The notes under the pieces were generated by a model. It was given only the letters and a program-made list of their open reading frames with translations. It was not told where the DNA came from and did no database searches. A program made the position numbers and the translations under genes. A stretch of DNA of 64,000 nucleotides from Hyphomicrobiales bacterium (GTDB taxonomy: Bacteria; Pseudomonadota; Alphaproteobacteria; Rhizobiales; Beijerinckiaceae), in contig JAFLCX010000002.1 of the NCBI GenBank assembly GCA_017302635.1, positions 682,501-746,500 of the forward strand, written 5' to 3'. Shown in pieces: positions 26,425-35,283 of this stretch. Position 1 is the first letter of the stretch, and every line of letters starts with the position of its first letter.

Positions 26425-26447
26425 AAAAAGGGGCCCGGAGGCCCCTT
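26425..26447 (-). terminator. Intrinsic terminator of icd
   Basis: On the minus strand an 8-bp perfect stem (26428-26435 with 26440-26447) with a four-base loop is followed by TTTTT. It lies 23 bases after the icd stop. Confidence 0.9.
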
Positions 26448-26469
26448 GATCCGCCGCGGTTGACCTTGC

Positions 26470-27684
26470 TTACGCCGCCATCGCCGCGCGCAGGTTCTCG
26501 TCGATCTTGTCGAGGAAGCCGAGGGTCGAGAGCCATTTCTGGTCGGCGCCCACCAGCAGCGCGAGGTCCTTCGTCATGAAGCCGGCCTCGACCGTATCGA
26601 CGCAGACCTTCTCGAGAGTCTTCGAGAATTTCGCGAGTTCCGCATTGTCATCGAGCTTCGCGCGATGGGCGAGTCCACGCGTCCACGCAAAGATCGAGGC
26701 GATCGAGTTTGTGGACGTCTGCTTGCCCTTCTGGTGCTCGCGGTAATGGCGCGTCACGGTGCCGTGGGCGGCCTCGGCTTCCACGATCTTGCCGTCCGGC
26801 GTCATCAGCACCGAGGTCATCAGGCCCAGCGAGCCGAAGCCCTGCGCAACCGTATCCGACTGCACGTCGCCATCGTAGTTCTTGCAGGCCCAGACATATC
26901 CGCCAGACCACTTGAGCGCCGAGGCGACCATGTCGTCGATCAGGCGATGCTCGTAGGTGATGCCGAGTTCCTTGTAGGCGCTCGCGAATTCGGTCTCATA
27001 GACCTCCTGGAAGATATCCTTGAAGCGGCCGTCATAGACCTTGAGAATCGTGTTCTTGGTCGAGAGATAGACCGGATATTTCCGGTTCAGCCCGTAATTG
27101 AGTGAGGCGCGGGCGAAATCGCGGATCGAATCATCAAGGTTGTACATGGCCTGCGCGACACCCGCGCCCGGTGCCTTGAAGACCTCCCGCTCGATCACCT
27201 GGCCATCCTCGCCCTCGAATTTCATCGTGAGCTTGCCCTTGCCGGGAAACTTGAAATCGGTCGCGCGATACTGGTCACCGAAAGCGTGGCGGCCGATCAC
27301 GATCGGCTGCGTCCAGCCCGGGACGAGGCGCGGCACGTTCTTGCAGATGATCGGCTCGCGGAAGATCACGCCGCCGAGGATGTTGCGGATTGTCCCGTTG
27401 GGCGATTTCCACATTTCCTTGAGGTTGAATTCCTGCACGCGTGCTTCATCGGGGGTGATGGTGGCGCATTTCACGGCCACACCGTGCTTGCGCGTGGCCT
27501 CGGCGGACTCAACCGTGACCTTGTCGTTGGTCTGGTCGCGATATTCGATGCCGAGATCGAAATAGAGCAGGTCAATATCGAGATAGGGGTGGATGAGCTT
27601 GTCCTTGATGGCCTGCCAGATGATCCGGGTCATCTCGTCGCCATCCATCTCCACAACCGGATTCTTGACCTTGATCTTATTCAT
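26470..27684 (-). CDS. icd: NADP-dependent isocitrate dehydrogenase
   Basis: Converts isocitrate to 2-oxoglutarate in the TCA cycle. The 404-residue length and the start [21 protein letters not shown] place it in the eukaryote-like NADP-IDH subfamily used by alphaproteobacteria. Other landmarks: the substrate loop [35 protein letters not shown], the metal-binding [28 protein letters not shown] and the cofactor segment [17 protein letters not shown]. Start ATG 27684. The reading frame is open for another kilobase upstream, but that stretch is antisense to trmJ and not part of the gene. Confidence 0.97.
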   Translation of the reverse strand: MNKIKVKNPVVEMDGDEMTRIIWQAIKDKLIHPYLDIDLLYFDLGIEYRDQTNDKVTVESAEATRKHGVAVKCATITPDEARVQEFNLKEMWKSPNGTIRNILGGVIFREPIICKNVPRLVPGWTQPIVIGRHAFGDQYRATDFKFPGKGKLTMKFEGEDGQVIEREVFKAPGAGVAQAMYNLDDSIRDFARASLNYGLNRKYPVYLSTKNTILKVYDGRFKDIFQEVYETEFASAYKELGITYEHRLIDDMVASALKWSGGYVWACKNYDGDVQSDTVAQGFGSLGLMTSVLMTPDGKIVEAEAAHGTVTRHYREHQKGKQTSTNSIASIFAWTRGLAHRAKLDDNAELAKFSKTLEKVCVDTVEAGFMTKDLALLVGADQKWLSTLGFLDKIDENLRAAMAA

Positions 27685-27915
27685 CGCGCGCGCCCCAAAA
27701 CCCTCGAAATTCGTTGAAACACCGCCTCCGGCGCGAACCGGAAACGGAAAGCCAGCAAGGCTGTCGCGGGCGCTATAGCATCGCGCGCGGGCGAGTAAAA
27801 GCCGCTCCGCCATGCCCCTTTCGGGGGGAGGGGATGCCGTCGGGGGGAGGCCGGAAATGCGGGCTGCGCGCGAGCCGGGCTTGACGAGCCGGGAACGGCA
27901 CCGCATGGGGCTGGC

Positions 27916-28722
27916 ATGAACGACATGAAAGCCCCCGTTGTCATCCTTGTCCGGCCGCAACTCGCCGAAAATATCGGCATGTGCGCCCGCGCGATGGCGA
28001 ATTTCGGCCTTTCGGAGATGCGGCTTGTCTCGCCGCGCGATGGCTGGCCGCAAAAGGCCCAGATGAAGAAGGGCGCGTTCTCGGCCGCAGCGGGTGCCAC
28101 GCATGTGCTGACGGCTGCGAAGCATTTCGACACACTCGATCAGGCCGTGGCGGATCTCCACCATGTCTACGCGACGACTGCGCGCTATCGCGAGCAGGCG
28201 AAGCCCGTCGAGGCTCCGGCGAAAGCGCTGGCCGATGCGGCGTCGCGTGTGGCTTCGGGCCAGAAGGTTGGCCTGATGTTCGGGCCGGAACGCACGGGGC
28301 TTGAAAGTGACGAGGTGATGCTCGCCTCCTCCATCATCACATTCCCGGTGAACCCCGAATACGCCTCGCTCAACCTCGCGCAGGCCGTGCTGCTCACGGG
28401 CTATGAATGGATGCGCGCCTCGAAGGGGGATGTGCTGCCTTTCTCGATGCCGGAGGAAAGCCCGCCCGCCCAGCAGGGCATGGTGAGCCAGTTCTTCGCG
28501 TTTTTCGAGGGAGAGCTCGATCGCGTCCGGTTTTTCCACCCCGAGGCCAAGAAACCGGTGATGGTGCGCAACCTGCGCAACATGATTCACCGGATGAGCC
28601 CTTCCGAACAGGATATCCGCACACTCTGGGGCGCGTTGGATCTGCTCGCCAAGGGCGGCAAGCAACCGGGCTCGAAACAGAAGCCCAAGCCGGTTGAGGA
28701 TCATCCGGTCACGGATGCGTGA
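27916..28722 (+). CDS. trmJ: TrmJ-like tRNA (cytidine/uridine-2'-O-)-methyltransferase
   Basis: A SPOUT-class RNA 2'-O-methyltransferase of 268 residues. The N-terminal part has [33 protein letters not shown], and the trefoil-knot cofactor site is formed by [16 protein letters not shown] and [23 protein letters not shown], the three SPOUT motifs in order. The C-terminal extension ([26 protein letters not shown]) is typical of TrmJ, which modifies tRNA position 32. Divergent from icd across a 231-base gap in which I see no clear site. The exact RNA target is inferred from family similarity. Confidence 0.85.
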   Translation: MNDMKAPVVILVRPQLAENIGMCARAMANFGLSEMRLVSPRDGWPQKAQMKKGAFSAAAGATHVLTAAKHFDTLDQAVADLHHVYATTARYREQAKPVEAPAKALADAASRVASGQKVGLMFGPERTGLESDEVMLASSIITFPVNPEYASLNLAQAVLLTGYEWMRASKGDVLPFSMPEESPPAQQGMVSQFFAFFEGELDRVRFFHPEAKKPVMVRNLRNMIHRMSPSEQDIRTLWGALDLLAKGGKQPGSKQKPKPVEDHPVTDA

Positions 28723-28786
28723 GCCGCGAAAATTGCTGCATCCGCGAAATCAATTCTGCCGTATTCTGCGGTGAGAGAATGATCCC

Positions 28787-30100
28787 ATGACCAATCGCCG
28801 CCAATTCCTCGCCGGGTCGATCGCCGCGCCGTTCCTGATGAGCGTCAGGGCGCGCGCGCAATCGTCTGCCGAGATTGATGTCGCCATCATCGGCGCTGGC
28901 GCGGCGGGGTTGCATGCGGCGCATCGCGCGAGGGCGCAGGGGCTCACCGCCCGGATTTTCGAGGCGCGCCATCGCGTCGGCGGGCGCGTCTACACCAACA
29001 CGACGCTTGGCTCTTCGTTTGAGGCCGGGGCGTTTTACATCCATTGGTCCGAGAGCAACCCGTGGACTGAAATCGCAAAAAACCTCGGCGTCGCAGCTGT
29101 GGATGACAGCAATCTCTGGGGCGGATTCAATGTGTTCGCCGATGGTCGCCCACTCTCGCCCGAGGAGCGCAGTCGCCGCCGTGGCGGGTTCTGGCGCCTC
29201 TCCAGCGTACTCGATAACGAAGCGTCCCATGTTGACATGTCGTTCGGCGAGGCTGCGCGACGGCTGAACCCCGATGTGCCGGAAGCCGCGAGCGGCATGA
29301 CGCTGCTCAACCTCGGAGAAGATGCCGACCGCGTGTCGATCCGCGATTATCAGCGGCTCAACGCCGGTGATGATCTCGTGGTCCCCACCGGGTACGGCAA
29401 GCTGCTTGAGCTCTATGCCCAGGGGCTGGACATCTCTCTCGAAACGCCGGTAACCGCTGTCGATTTTTCCGGGTCAGGTGTGGTGCTCGAAACGGCGCGC
29501 GGCACGGTGAGGGCCAGAACCGCGATCATCACCGTGCCGGTCAACGTGCTGAAATCGGGCTCGATCCGCTTCACCCCCGCCTTGCCTGCACGCACGCTCT
29601 CCGCGCTCGATGGCCTCGGCATGGGTGCGCTGACGAAACTCGCTCTGAAGTTCGAGGGCACGAAATTCGGGCAATCGAACTGGACGCAGTTCTTCGATAC
29701 CGGCTCGAAGGGCGACCTCGTGAATTTCGAGTTCTGGCCGTTCGGGAATGATCTCGTGGTCGCGCATTTCGGTGGCGACTATGCGCGCGGTGTCGCGGCC
29801 TCGGGTGAGGCGGCGGCGGTCGATCACATGCTCGGCAAGCTCGTTGCCATTCTGGGCGCAGACGCGCGCAAATTCTTCCGCAGCGGCAAGCTTGCGGGTT
29901 GGAGCGCCGAACCGGCCTCGCTCGGAGGTTACTCCATCGCCAAGCCTGGCCAGATGGCCGCGCGTGATGCTCTGGCCGAACCTGTCGCAAACCGATTGTG
30001 GTTCGCGGGTGAAGCGAGTGCGGGCTCGGGCTCGATGACCGCCGGTGGCGCTGCTCTTTCCGGGGCGCGCGCCATCGAGATGATTCGGAAGGTTCTCTGA
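28787..30100 (+). CDS. Exported flavin monoamine oxidase
   Basis: A 437-residue FAD-dependent amine oxidase. It starts with a twin-arginine signal (NRRQFLAG, cleavage after about residue 25), so it is exported folded with its flavin. The dinucleotide-binding site is VAIIGAGAAGLHAAHRARAQ with the second arginine motif RHRVGGRVYT. The C-terminal FAD contact AGEASAGSGSMTAGGAALSGARAIEMI is intact. Such enzymes oxidise amines to imines, releasing hydrogen peroxide. The substrate is not evident. It follows trmJ by 64 bases and precedes murI by 58. Confidence 0.88.
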   Translation: MTNRRQFLAGSIAAPFLMSVRARAQSSAEIDVAIIGAGAAGLHAAHRARAQGLTARIFEARHRVGGRVYTNTTLGSSFEAGAFYIHWSESNPWTEIAKNLGVAAVDDSNLWGGFNVFADGRPLSPEERSRRRGGFWRLSSVLDNEASHVDMSFGEAARRLNPDVPEAASGMTLLNLGEDADRVSIRDYQRLNAGDDLVVPTGYGKLLELYAQGLDISLETPVTAVDFSGSGVVLETARGTVRARTAIITVPVNVLKSGSIRFTPALPARTLSALDGLGMGALTKLALKFEGTKFGQSNWTQFFDTGSKGDLVNFEFWPFGNDLVVAHFGGDYARGVAASGEAAAVDHMLGKLVAILGADARKFFRSGKLAGWSAEPASLGGYSIAKPGQMAARDALAEPVANRLWFAGEASAGSGSMTAGGAALSGARAIEMIRKVL

Positions 30101-30158
30101 GCCGCTTGCGATTGCGGGGCGAATCCGCGCTTACTCGCGCCCCGAAAGGCGAGAGAGA

Positions 30159-30959
30159 ATGACGAGCGCGGAGACACGAGGCCCAAAGGCGAGCATGCCG
30201 CGCATCCTCGTCTTTGATTCCGGCCTCGGCGGTCTCACGGTCTTCCGGGCGATCCGCCAGCTTCTGCCGGGCGCGGATTATCTCTACCTCGCGGATGATG
30301 CCCGCTTTCCCTACGGCGCGCTCGGGCCCGAGGAGCTGATCTCCGGCGTGCTCGACGTGATTGGCGATGCGACCCGAGATTTTGCAGCTGATTGCATCGT
30401 CATTGCCTGCAATACGGCCTCAACGCTTGTGCTGCCCGCCCTGCGCGCGGCATATTCGATCCCGATCGTCGGGACCGTGCCTGCGATCAAGCCTGCCGCC
30501 GCTGCCACAAGGAGCGGCCTCATCTCGGTGCTCGCCACGCCCGGCACCGTGAGCCGCGATTACACCGCCGAACTCATCCGCGACTTCGCGCAAGGAGTTA
30601 AGGTCACGCTTGTGGGCTCGAAGGCGCTTGCTGGCCTCGCCGAGCGGGCATTGCGCGGTGAAATGGTCTCTGATGATGCAATCCGCGCTGAAATTGCCCC
30701 CTGTTTCGTGGAGTGTGAGGGGCGCCGCACCGATACGGTTGTGCTCGCCTGCACGCATTATCCGCTGCTGCTGGATCGCCTTCGCGCTCTCGCGCCGTGG
30801 ACCGTGGAATGGATCGACCCAGCCCCCGCCATCGCCCGTCGGGTGAAGCAGGTGCTGGGCCTCGAGGCCAAGGGGCGGGGAACGGTCAGGGCTCGTTTCA
30901 CGGCCGGAGCCATCCGCAATTCTGATGTGATCGAGAGTCTCGGTCTTCAGTTCGATTGA
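30159..30959 (+). CDS. murI: Glutamate racemase
   Basis: Makes D-glutamate for peptidoglycan. The 266-residue product has the family start RILVFDSGLGGLTVFRAI, the first catalytic cysteine in IACNTAST and the second in ACTHYPLLL, with YLADDARFPYG between. Both cysteines of the two-base mechanism are present. The ATG at 30159 has AAAGG 9 bases upstream; an internal ATG at 30195, directly before RILVFDSG, is an alternative. Confidence 0.95.
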   Translation: MTSAETRGPKASMPRILVFDSGLGGLTVFRAIRQLLPGADYLYLADDARFPYGALGPEELISGVLDVIGDATRDFAADCIVIACNTASTLVLPALRAAYSIPIVGTVPAIKPAAAATRSGLISVLATPGTVSRDYTAELIRDFAQGVKVTLVGSKALAGLAERALRGEMVSDDAIRAEIAPCFVECEGRRTDTVVLACTHYPLLLDRLRALAPWTVEWIDPAPAIARRVKQVLGLEAKGRGTVRARFTAGAIRNSDVIESLGLQFD

Positions 30960-31029
30960 TGTTGCGCAAGACTTGAAAGGCTCTTTCGAGCGAGGCTCGA
31001 CAATGAGAGCTTCGCTGGAGTGCTGTAGC

Positions 31030-32115
31030 ATGCCTACGCGCAGACAGGTCTTGGCTGGTGGTGTGGTCGGTTTTGGGGGATTGGCCCTAGCTCACTGCTC
31101 CAGAGCAGAGATGGACACTTACGAGGCCACGCAGGCCAAACTGCGCGCACCGCTGCCCGTCAGCCCACAGATGACTGAACTGGTGCGCTTCGCCGCTCTC
31201 GCGCCCAACAGCCACAATGTTCAACCCTGGCGTTTTTCGATTGATGAACGGCGTTGCTGGATTTCGCCGGATCTGACTCGTCGGCTTCCCGTGGTGGATC
31301 CGGATGATCATCACCTCTTTGTCAGTCTGGGTTGCGCCGCCGAGAACCTGATGCTCGCGGCCCAGGCCAGCGGAAAATCATCGGCCGTGGACATGCGCGG
31401 CAACCGGATCGAGATCGTGTTCGGAGGCGGTGATGCTCGTCAGTCTCCGATGTTCGACGCGATCCCGAGGCGTCAGACAACGCGCTCCACATATGACGGA
31501 CGCCAAGTCCCGGCGGATGCATTGCGCCTTCTTGAAGAGGCGGCAAAGCTCGAGGGTGTTTCCCTGCTTCTGCTGACCGGGAAGCCTCACCTTGAATCGG
31601 TGCTTGATTTCGTCATTCAGGGGAACTCGGCCCAGATGGATGATGCGGCCTTCGTGCGCGAACTCAAGGCATGGATTCGGTTTAACCCGACAGAGGCACT
31701 GGCGACAGGCGACGGTCTTCTGGGCGCGGCATCCGGCAACCCCAGCTTGCCGGGATGGCTGGGGCGCGCTGTTTTCAGCACAGTGTTTCGCAAGAACAGC
31801 GAGAACCGGAAATATGCCGAACACATCCGGTCGTCAGCCGGGGTTGCGGTTTTCGTGTCCGATCAGGAAAGCAAGGCCGGTTGGGTCAATATCGGGAGAA
31901 GTTTCCAGCGTTTCGCGCTTCAGGCAACCGCCCTTGACCTCCGCCATGCCCATATCAATCAACCGGTCGAAGTCATGGCCTTGCGGTCGGAATTTTCGAA
32001 ATGGCTTGGCCTCGGCGGTCGGCGCGCCGATCTTGTCGTGCGTTTCGGCTATGCGCCGGCGCTGCCGATGTCCGTGAGGCGCCCGGTCGAAAGGATTATC
32101 GAGCCCTTTGCTTGA
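31030..32115 (+). CDS. Exported nitroreductase-family (Acg-like) flavoprotein
   Basis: A 361-residue protein with a twin-arginine signal (TRRQVLAGG) whose hydrophobic core ends in a lipobox-like LAHC, so it may be an exported lipoprotein. The body resembles Acg-type nitroreductases: ELVRFAALAPNSHNVQPWRFSI (the FMN phosphate-contact motif), RRQTTRSTYDGRQVP and LRHAHINQPVEV near the end. Members often lack normal nitroreductase activity and may simply store FMN. The ATG at 31030 was chosen so the twin-arginine motif begins at residue 4. Its TGA stop lies inside the -35 element of the rpsD promoter. Confidence 0.78.
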   Translation: MPTRRQVLAGGVVGFGGLALAHCSRAEMDTYEATQAKLRAPLPVSPQMTELVRFAALAPNSHNVQPWRFSIDERRCWISPDLTRRLPVVDPDDHHLFVSLGCAAENLMLAAQASGKSSAVDMRGNRIEIVFGGGDARQSPMFDAIPRRQTTRSTYDGRQVPADALRLLEEAAKLEGVSLLLLTGKPHLESVLDFVIQGNSAQMDDAAFVRELKAWIRFNPTEALATGDGLLGAASGNPSLPGWLGRAVFSTVFRKNSENRKYAEHIRSSAGVAVFVSDQESKAGWVNIGRSFQRFALQATALDLRHAHINQPVEVMALRSEFSKWLGLGGRRADLVVRFGYAPALPMSVRRPVERIIEPFA

Positions 32116-32140
32116 CCCGCCCGTGAAACTTCTCTATTGC
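32112..32140 (+). promoter_or_regulatory. Predicted rpsD promoter
   Basis: TTGACC (32112-32117), a 17-base spacer and TATTGC (32135-32140) make a good housekeeping-sigma promoter. Transcription would start near 32147 and leave a leader of about 238 bases before the rpsD start, which is unusually long and full of stems. Confidence 0.6.
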
Positions 32141-32219
32141 CCCACTTCCCTTGCGCGAGCCTGGCTCCGCACGGGATAGCGCACCCGTGACACCGTTTCC
32201 TCGTGTGTCTGTCGCGCCG

Positions 32220-32384
32220 CTCTCTTCGGAGAGGAAGGCGAGAGGAGGGGCGTTCCAAGCCTTGGCCCATAACGGGCCGCAACCCATCCGGGTTCGCGCT
32301 GGAACGCGATGGTGGAACACCCGCGAGGCCAAGGCCTTCGGGGTTGCCGTCGTTTTCGGGCCGGGCCCCACAAAGGAAACGACG
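32220..32384 (+). promoter_or_regulatory. Structured 5' leader RNA of rpsD with a start-site-sequestering hairpin
   Basis: Four stems can be drawn by eye. First, a CUCUC-UUCG-GAGAG tetraloop hairpin (32220-32233). Second, a three-way junction (32250-32307) closed by an 8-bp stem (32250-32257 with 32300-32307) that holds two 5-bp hairpins (32264-32278 and 32281-32294). Third, a small hairpin at 32326-32337. Fourth, a terminal stem (32348-32357 with 32375-32384; ten pairs, one G-U) that covers the Shine-Dalgarno GG and ends on the base before the rpsD ATG. Ribosomal protein S4 represses its own mRNA in other bacteria, so autoregulation is likely. I do not recognise a named RNA family. Confidence 0.6.
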
Positions 32385-33002
32385 ATGTCGAAGCGTCACG
32401 AAGCCAAATACAAAATCGATCGCCGCATGGGCGAGAACATCTGGGGCCGTCCGAAGTCTCCGGTGAACAAGCGCGAATATGGCCCCGGCCAGCATGGCCA
32501 GCGCCGCAAGGGCAAGATGTCGGATTTCGGCACGCAGCTCCGCGCCAAGCAGAAGCTCAAGGGCTATTATGGGTCGATCTCGGAAAAGCAGTTCCGCCGC
32601 TATTACGCCGAAGCCGTGCGCATGCGCGGTGACGCCGGCGAGAACCTGATCGGCCTGCTCGAGCGCCGCCTCGATGCCGTGGTCTATCGCGCGAAATTCG
32701 TGCCAACCGTGTTTGCCGCGCGCCAGTTCGTCAGCCACGGCCATGTGAAGGTCAATGGCCGCCGCGTGAACATCGCCTCCTATTCCGTGAAGGCGGGCGA
32801 CGTGATCGAGCTGCGCGATGCCGCGAAGAACATGATCCTCGTGCAGGAAGCGGCCGGCCTCGCCGAGCGCGATGTGCCGGATTACATCGAAGCGGATCAT
32901 TCCAAGTTCGTGGCCAAGCTCGCCCGCGTTCCGGCCCTCTCGGATGTGCCGTATCCGGTGCAGATGGAGCCGAACCTCGTGATCGAATTCTATTCGCGTT
33001 GA
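32385..33002 (+). CDS. rpsD: 30S ribosomal protein S4
   Basis: S4 nucleates assembly of the small subunit by binding the 5' domain of 16S rRNA. The 205-residue product starts [28 protein letters not shown] and contains [35 protein letters not shown], then the S4 RNA-binding domain [42 protein letters not shown], and ends [11 protein letters not shown]. The ATG at 32385 follows AAGG, 9 bases upstream. It stands alone, not in a ribosomal operon, as is usual for alphaproteobacteria. It has its own promoter, leader and terminator. Confidence 0.98.
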   Translation: MSKRHEAKYKIDRRMGENIWGRPKSPVNKREYGPGQHGQRRKGKMSDFGTQLRAKQKLKGYYGSISEKQFRRYYAEAVRMRGDAGENLIGLLERRLDAVVYRAKFVPTVFAARQFVSHGHVKVNGRRVNIASYSVKAGDVIELRDAAKNMILVQEAAGLAERDVPDYIEADHSKFVAKLARVPALSDVPYPVQMEPNLVIEFYSR

Positions 33003-33006
33003 TTTT

Positions 33007-33067
33007 GGAGCGCCCGTCGGGCGCTTCGATCCGCAACGGAGAGAAAGCCGCTTTCGGGCGGCTTTTT
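33007..33067 (+). terminator. Tandem hairpins ending rpsD, the second an intrinsic terminator
   Basis: A first GC stem (33010-33015 with 33019-33024, extended by flanking pairs) comes right after the rpsD stop. The second (33044-33051 with 33058-33065, six-base loop) is perfect over 8 bp and runs into TTTTT, the classic terminator layout. Confidence 0.88.
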
Positions 33068-33091
33068 CATATATCAAAATACGAATATGAC

Positions 33092-33105
33092 TTGATGCCG
33101 ATCAA
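33092..33105 (+). promoter_or_regulatory. Perfect FNR/FixK-type box
   Basis: TTGAT-GCCG-ATCAA is an exact match to the TTGAT-N4-ATCAA site of the FNR/FixK oxygen-response regulators of alphaproteobacteria. Its centre lies about 70 bases before the start codon of a small membrane-protein gene and just beyond the rpsD terminator, so it can only serve that gene on the plus strand. Confidence 0.7.
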
Positions 33106-33167
33106 GGCAAACCTCCGGCATCGGCGCGACATTTGGCTTTGCCCGCAATCCGGCGCAGGAGGAAGCC

Positions 33168-33371
33168 ATGTGGAAGCTTGCCGCTGTCATTCACATCATT
33201 GCCATGACGGTGCTGATGGGAGTGGCCGTCATCGTCATCACCAGCATTCCGTCGCTTATGGATCGCGCCAAGCTGCTCATACCGGTTGCGGCGGCGGCCG
33301 GCTTTGTGCTCGGGCTGCCGATCAGCGTGGTGGTGGCCAAGAAAATCCTGGCCCAGACGCGTGGTGCCTGA
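33168..33371 (+). CDS. Small two-helix membrane protein, probably low-oxygen induced
   Basis: A 67-residue protein with two transmembrane segments (about residues 5-28 and 36-58) joined by a short loop (SLMDRAKL), and a positively charged C-terminus (AKKILAQTRGA). A strong AGGAGG lies 7 bases before the ATG. It resembles a short conserved alphaproteobacterial family whose members are often mislabelled 'CTP synthetase'; no enzyme domain is present. The upstream FNR/FixK box implies induction when oxygen is low. It is a single-gene unit convergent with a hydrolase gene. Function unknown. Confidence 0.75.
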   Translation: MWKLAAVIHIIAMTVLMGVAVIVITSIPSLMDRAKLLIPVAAAAGFVLGLPISVVVAKKILAQTRGA

Positions 33372-33376
33372 GCGTT

Positions 33377-33925
33377 TCAAAGCTTCTGCAAGAATCCGGC
33401 GAAACGCATCAGCCCTTCCGGCCAGGGTCCGTGGCCGGAATCGACATTGATATGCCCGGCCTCACCGGCATCCACCAGCGCTGAGCCCCAGGCATTCGCG
33501 AATTCGCCCGCCTTGTCGAAGCTGCAGAAGGGATCGCTCTGGCTGCCCACGAGGATGCTCGGGAAGGGCAGCGGATCGCGCGGCACAGGAGCGAAAGCAG
33601 GGTCGATGCCCGCAGTCAGGTTCTCGCGCTCGACATTCGAGGGCGCGACGAGGAAGGCCCCGCGCACCTTGCCGGCAAGCGCTTGCCCGGCATGCGCGAC
33701 CGTGATCACGCCCAGCGAATGGGCGACCAGCACAACCGGCCTTTCTGCTCGCTCGACGGCCTTTTTCAGGGCCTCCACCCAATCCGGCTGGCGGGCATCC
33801 GAGAGGATCGGCTCCCAAACCCGGCTCGCGGACGAGAGCTTCGCCTGCCAGCGGCTCTGCCAGTGATCCGGCCCGGAATTCATGAAACCCGGCACGATCA
33901 GGATCGAGGCTTCCGAGGTTTTCAT
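33377..33925 (-). CDS. RBBP9/YdeN-type alpha/beta serine hydrolase
   Basis: A 182-residue small alpha/beta hydrolase. The N-terminal ILIVPGFMNSGPDHWQSRW is the RBBP9/YdeN family signature. The nucleophile elbow is AHSLG (serine near residue 69), the catalytic acid is expected in VGSQSDPFCS, and the histidine in EAGHINVDSGHGPWPEG. Substrate unknown. The start overlaps the end of purB by 4 bases (ATGA), so the two genes are translationally coupled on the minus strand. Confidence 0.88.
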   Translation of the reverse strand: MKTSEASILIVPGFMNSGPDHWQSRWQAKLSSASRVWEPILSDARQPDWVEALKKAVERAERPVVLVAHSLGVITVAHAGQALAGKVRGAFLVAPSNVERENLTAGIDPAFAPVPRDPLPFPSILVGSQSDPFCSFDKAGEFANAWGSALVDAGEAGHINVDSGHGPWPEGLMRFAGFLQKL

Positions 33926-35226
33926 ACCCCGAACACCCGCGAAAAAATCGTCTCCACGTGCTTGAAATGGTAGCCGAGATCGAACATCGCCTCGAGTTCC
34001 CTGGCCGGAATGCGTGAGGAAACCTCCGGGTCATTTTTCAGCGAGGTGAGGAAATCCGCGCCCTGTTCCCAGGTCTTCATCGCGTTGCGCTGCACGAGGC
34101 GGTAGCTGTCCTCGCGCGAAACCCCGGCTTGCGTCAGCGCGAGCAGCACGCGCTGCGAATTGTGCAGGCCCGAGAGTTTATCGAGGTTTTTCTGCATGTT
34201 GGCCGGGTAGACCAGCAGCTTGTCGATCACGCCCGTGAGCCGCACCAGCGCAAAATCAAGCGTAATCGTCGCATCCGGGCCGATATAGCGCTCGACCGAG
34301 GAATGCGAGATGTCGCGCTCGTGCCAGAGCGCCACATTCTCCATCGCGGGCAGCGCGAAGCTCCTGACCATGCGCGCGAGGCCGGTGAGGTTCTCGGTCA
34401 GCACCGGGTTGCGCTTGTGCGGCATCGCCGACGAGCCCTTCTGGCCGGGTGAAAAGTACTCCTCTGCCTCATAGACTTCCGTCCGCTGGAGATGCCGGAT
34501 TTCGGTCGCGAGCCGCTCAACCGAGGAGGCGATCACCGCCAAGGTCGCGAAATACATCGCATGACGATCCCGCGGGATCACCTGCGTGGAGACCGGCTCG
34601 ATGGCAAGGCCGAGCTTTTCGGCCACATGCGCTTCCACAGCCGGGTCGATATTCGCGAAGGTGCCGACAGCACCGGAGATCGCGCAGGTCGCGATTTCGG
34701 CGCGCGCTGCGACGAGCCGCGCCCGGCAGCGGTCGAATTCGGCATAGGCCTGCGCGAGCTTGAGCCCGAAGGTCACCGGCTCGGCATGGATGCCGTGGCT
34801 GCGCCCGATCGTGGGCGTGAACTTATGCTCGAGCGCCCGTTTCCTGATCGCGGCGAGCAGGGCATCCATGTCTTTCAGCAGGATGTCGGTGGCGCGCACG
34901 AGTTGCACAGCGAGCGTCGTGTCGAGCACATCCGACGAGGTCATGCCCTGATGAACGAAGCGGGCTTCGGGGCCGACAATTTCAGCAAGATGGGTGAGGA
35001 ACGCAATGACATCGTGCTTGGTCTCGCGCTCGATCTCGTCGATGCGGGCGATGTCGAAGGTCGCGGGTCCGCCCTTTTCCCAGATCGTCCTCGCCGCCTC
35101 CTTCGGCACCACGCCCAGCTCGGCGAGCTTGTCGGTGGCATGTGCCTCGATCTCGAACCAGATGCGGAAGCGGGTTTCGGGCGACCAGATGGCGACCATC
35201 TCGGGCCGGGAATAACGCGGGATCAT
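33922..35226 (-). CDS. purB: Adenylosuccinate lyase
   Basis: Catalyses two fumarate-releasing steps in purine synthesis. The 434-residue protein starts MIPRYSRPEMVAIWSPE and has the superfamily signature GSSAMPHKRNP (residues 264-274), where the mobile catalytic serine sits, plus TSSDVLDT (96-103) and GRSHGIHAEP (141-150) with the catalytic histidine. Length and motifs match the short (about 435-residue) bacterial form. Its stop overlaps the downstream hydrolase start. Confidence 0.97.
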   Translation of the reverse strand: MIPRYSRPEMVAIWSPETRFRIWFEIEAHATDKLAELGVVPKEAARTIWEKGGPATFDIARIDEIERETKHDVIAFLTHLAEIVGPEARFVHQGMTSSDVLDTTLAVQLVRATDILLKDMDALLAAIRKRALEHKFTPTIGRSHGIHAEPVTFGLKLAQAYAEFDRCRARLVAARAEIATCAISGAVGTFANIDPAVEAHVAEKLGLAIEPVSTQVIPRDRHAMYFATLAVIASSVERLATEIRHLQRTEVYEAEEYFSPGQKGSSAMPHKRNPVLTENLTGLARMVRSFALPAMENVALWHERDISHSSVERYIGPDATITLDFALVRLTGVIDKLLVYPANMQKNLDKLSGLHNSQRVLLALTQAGVSREDSYRLVQRNAMKTWEQGADFLTSLKNDPEVSSRIPARELEAMFDLGYHFKHVETIFSRVFGV

Positions 35227-35283
35227 CGGGTAAATCTCGATCTGTGAAAGCTGGAGGGGGGATACACGGCGCAGGCGCGCGGC

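Noticed and set aside
27685..28704. An extension of icd by 340 codons at the N-terminus
   Set aside because: The region is antisense to trmJ, and the canonical Icd N-terminus starts exactly at the ATG at 27684.
32151..32384. An open, in-frame stretch before rpsD that could be read as an N-terminal extension
   Set aside because: S4 has 205 residues and begins [10 protein letters not shown] in this group. The upstream stretch is better explained as a structured leader RNA with a promoter before it.
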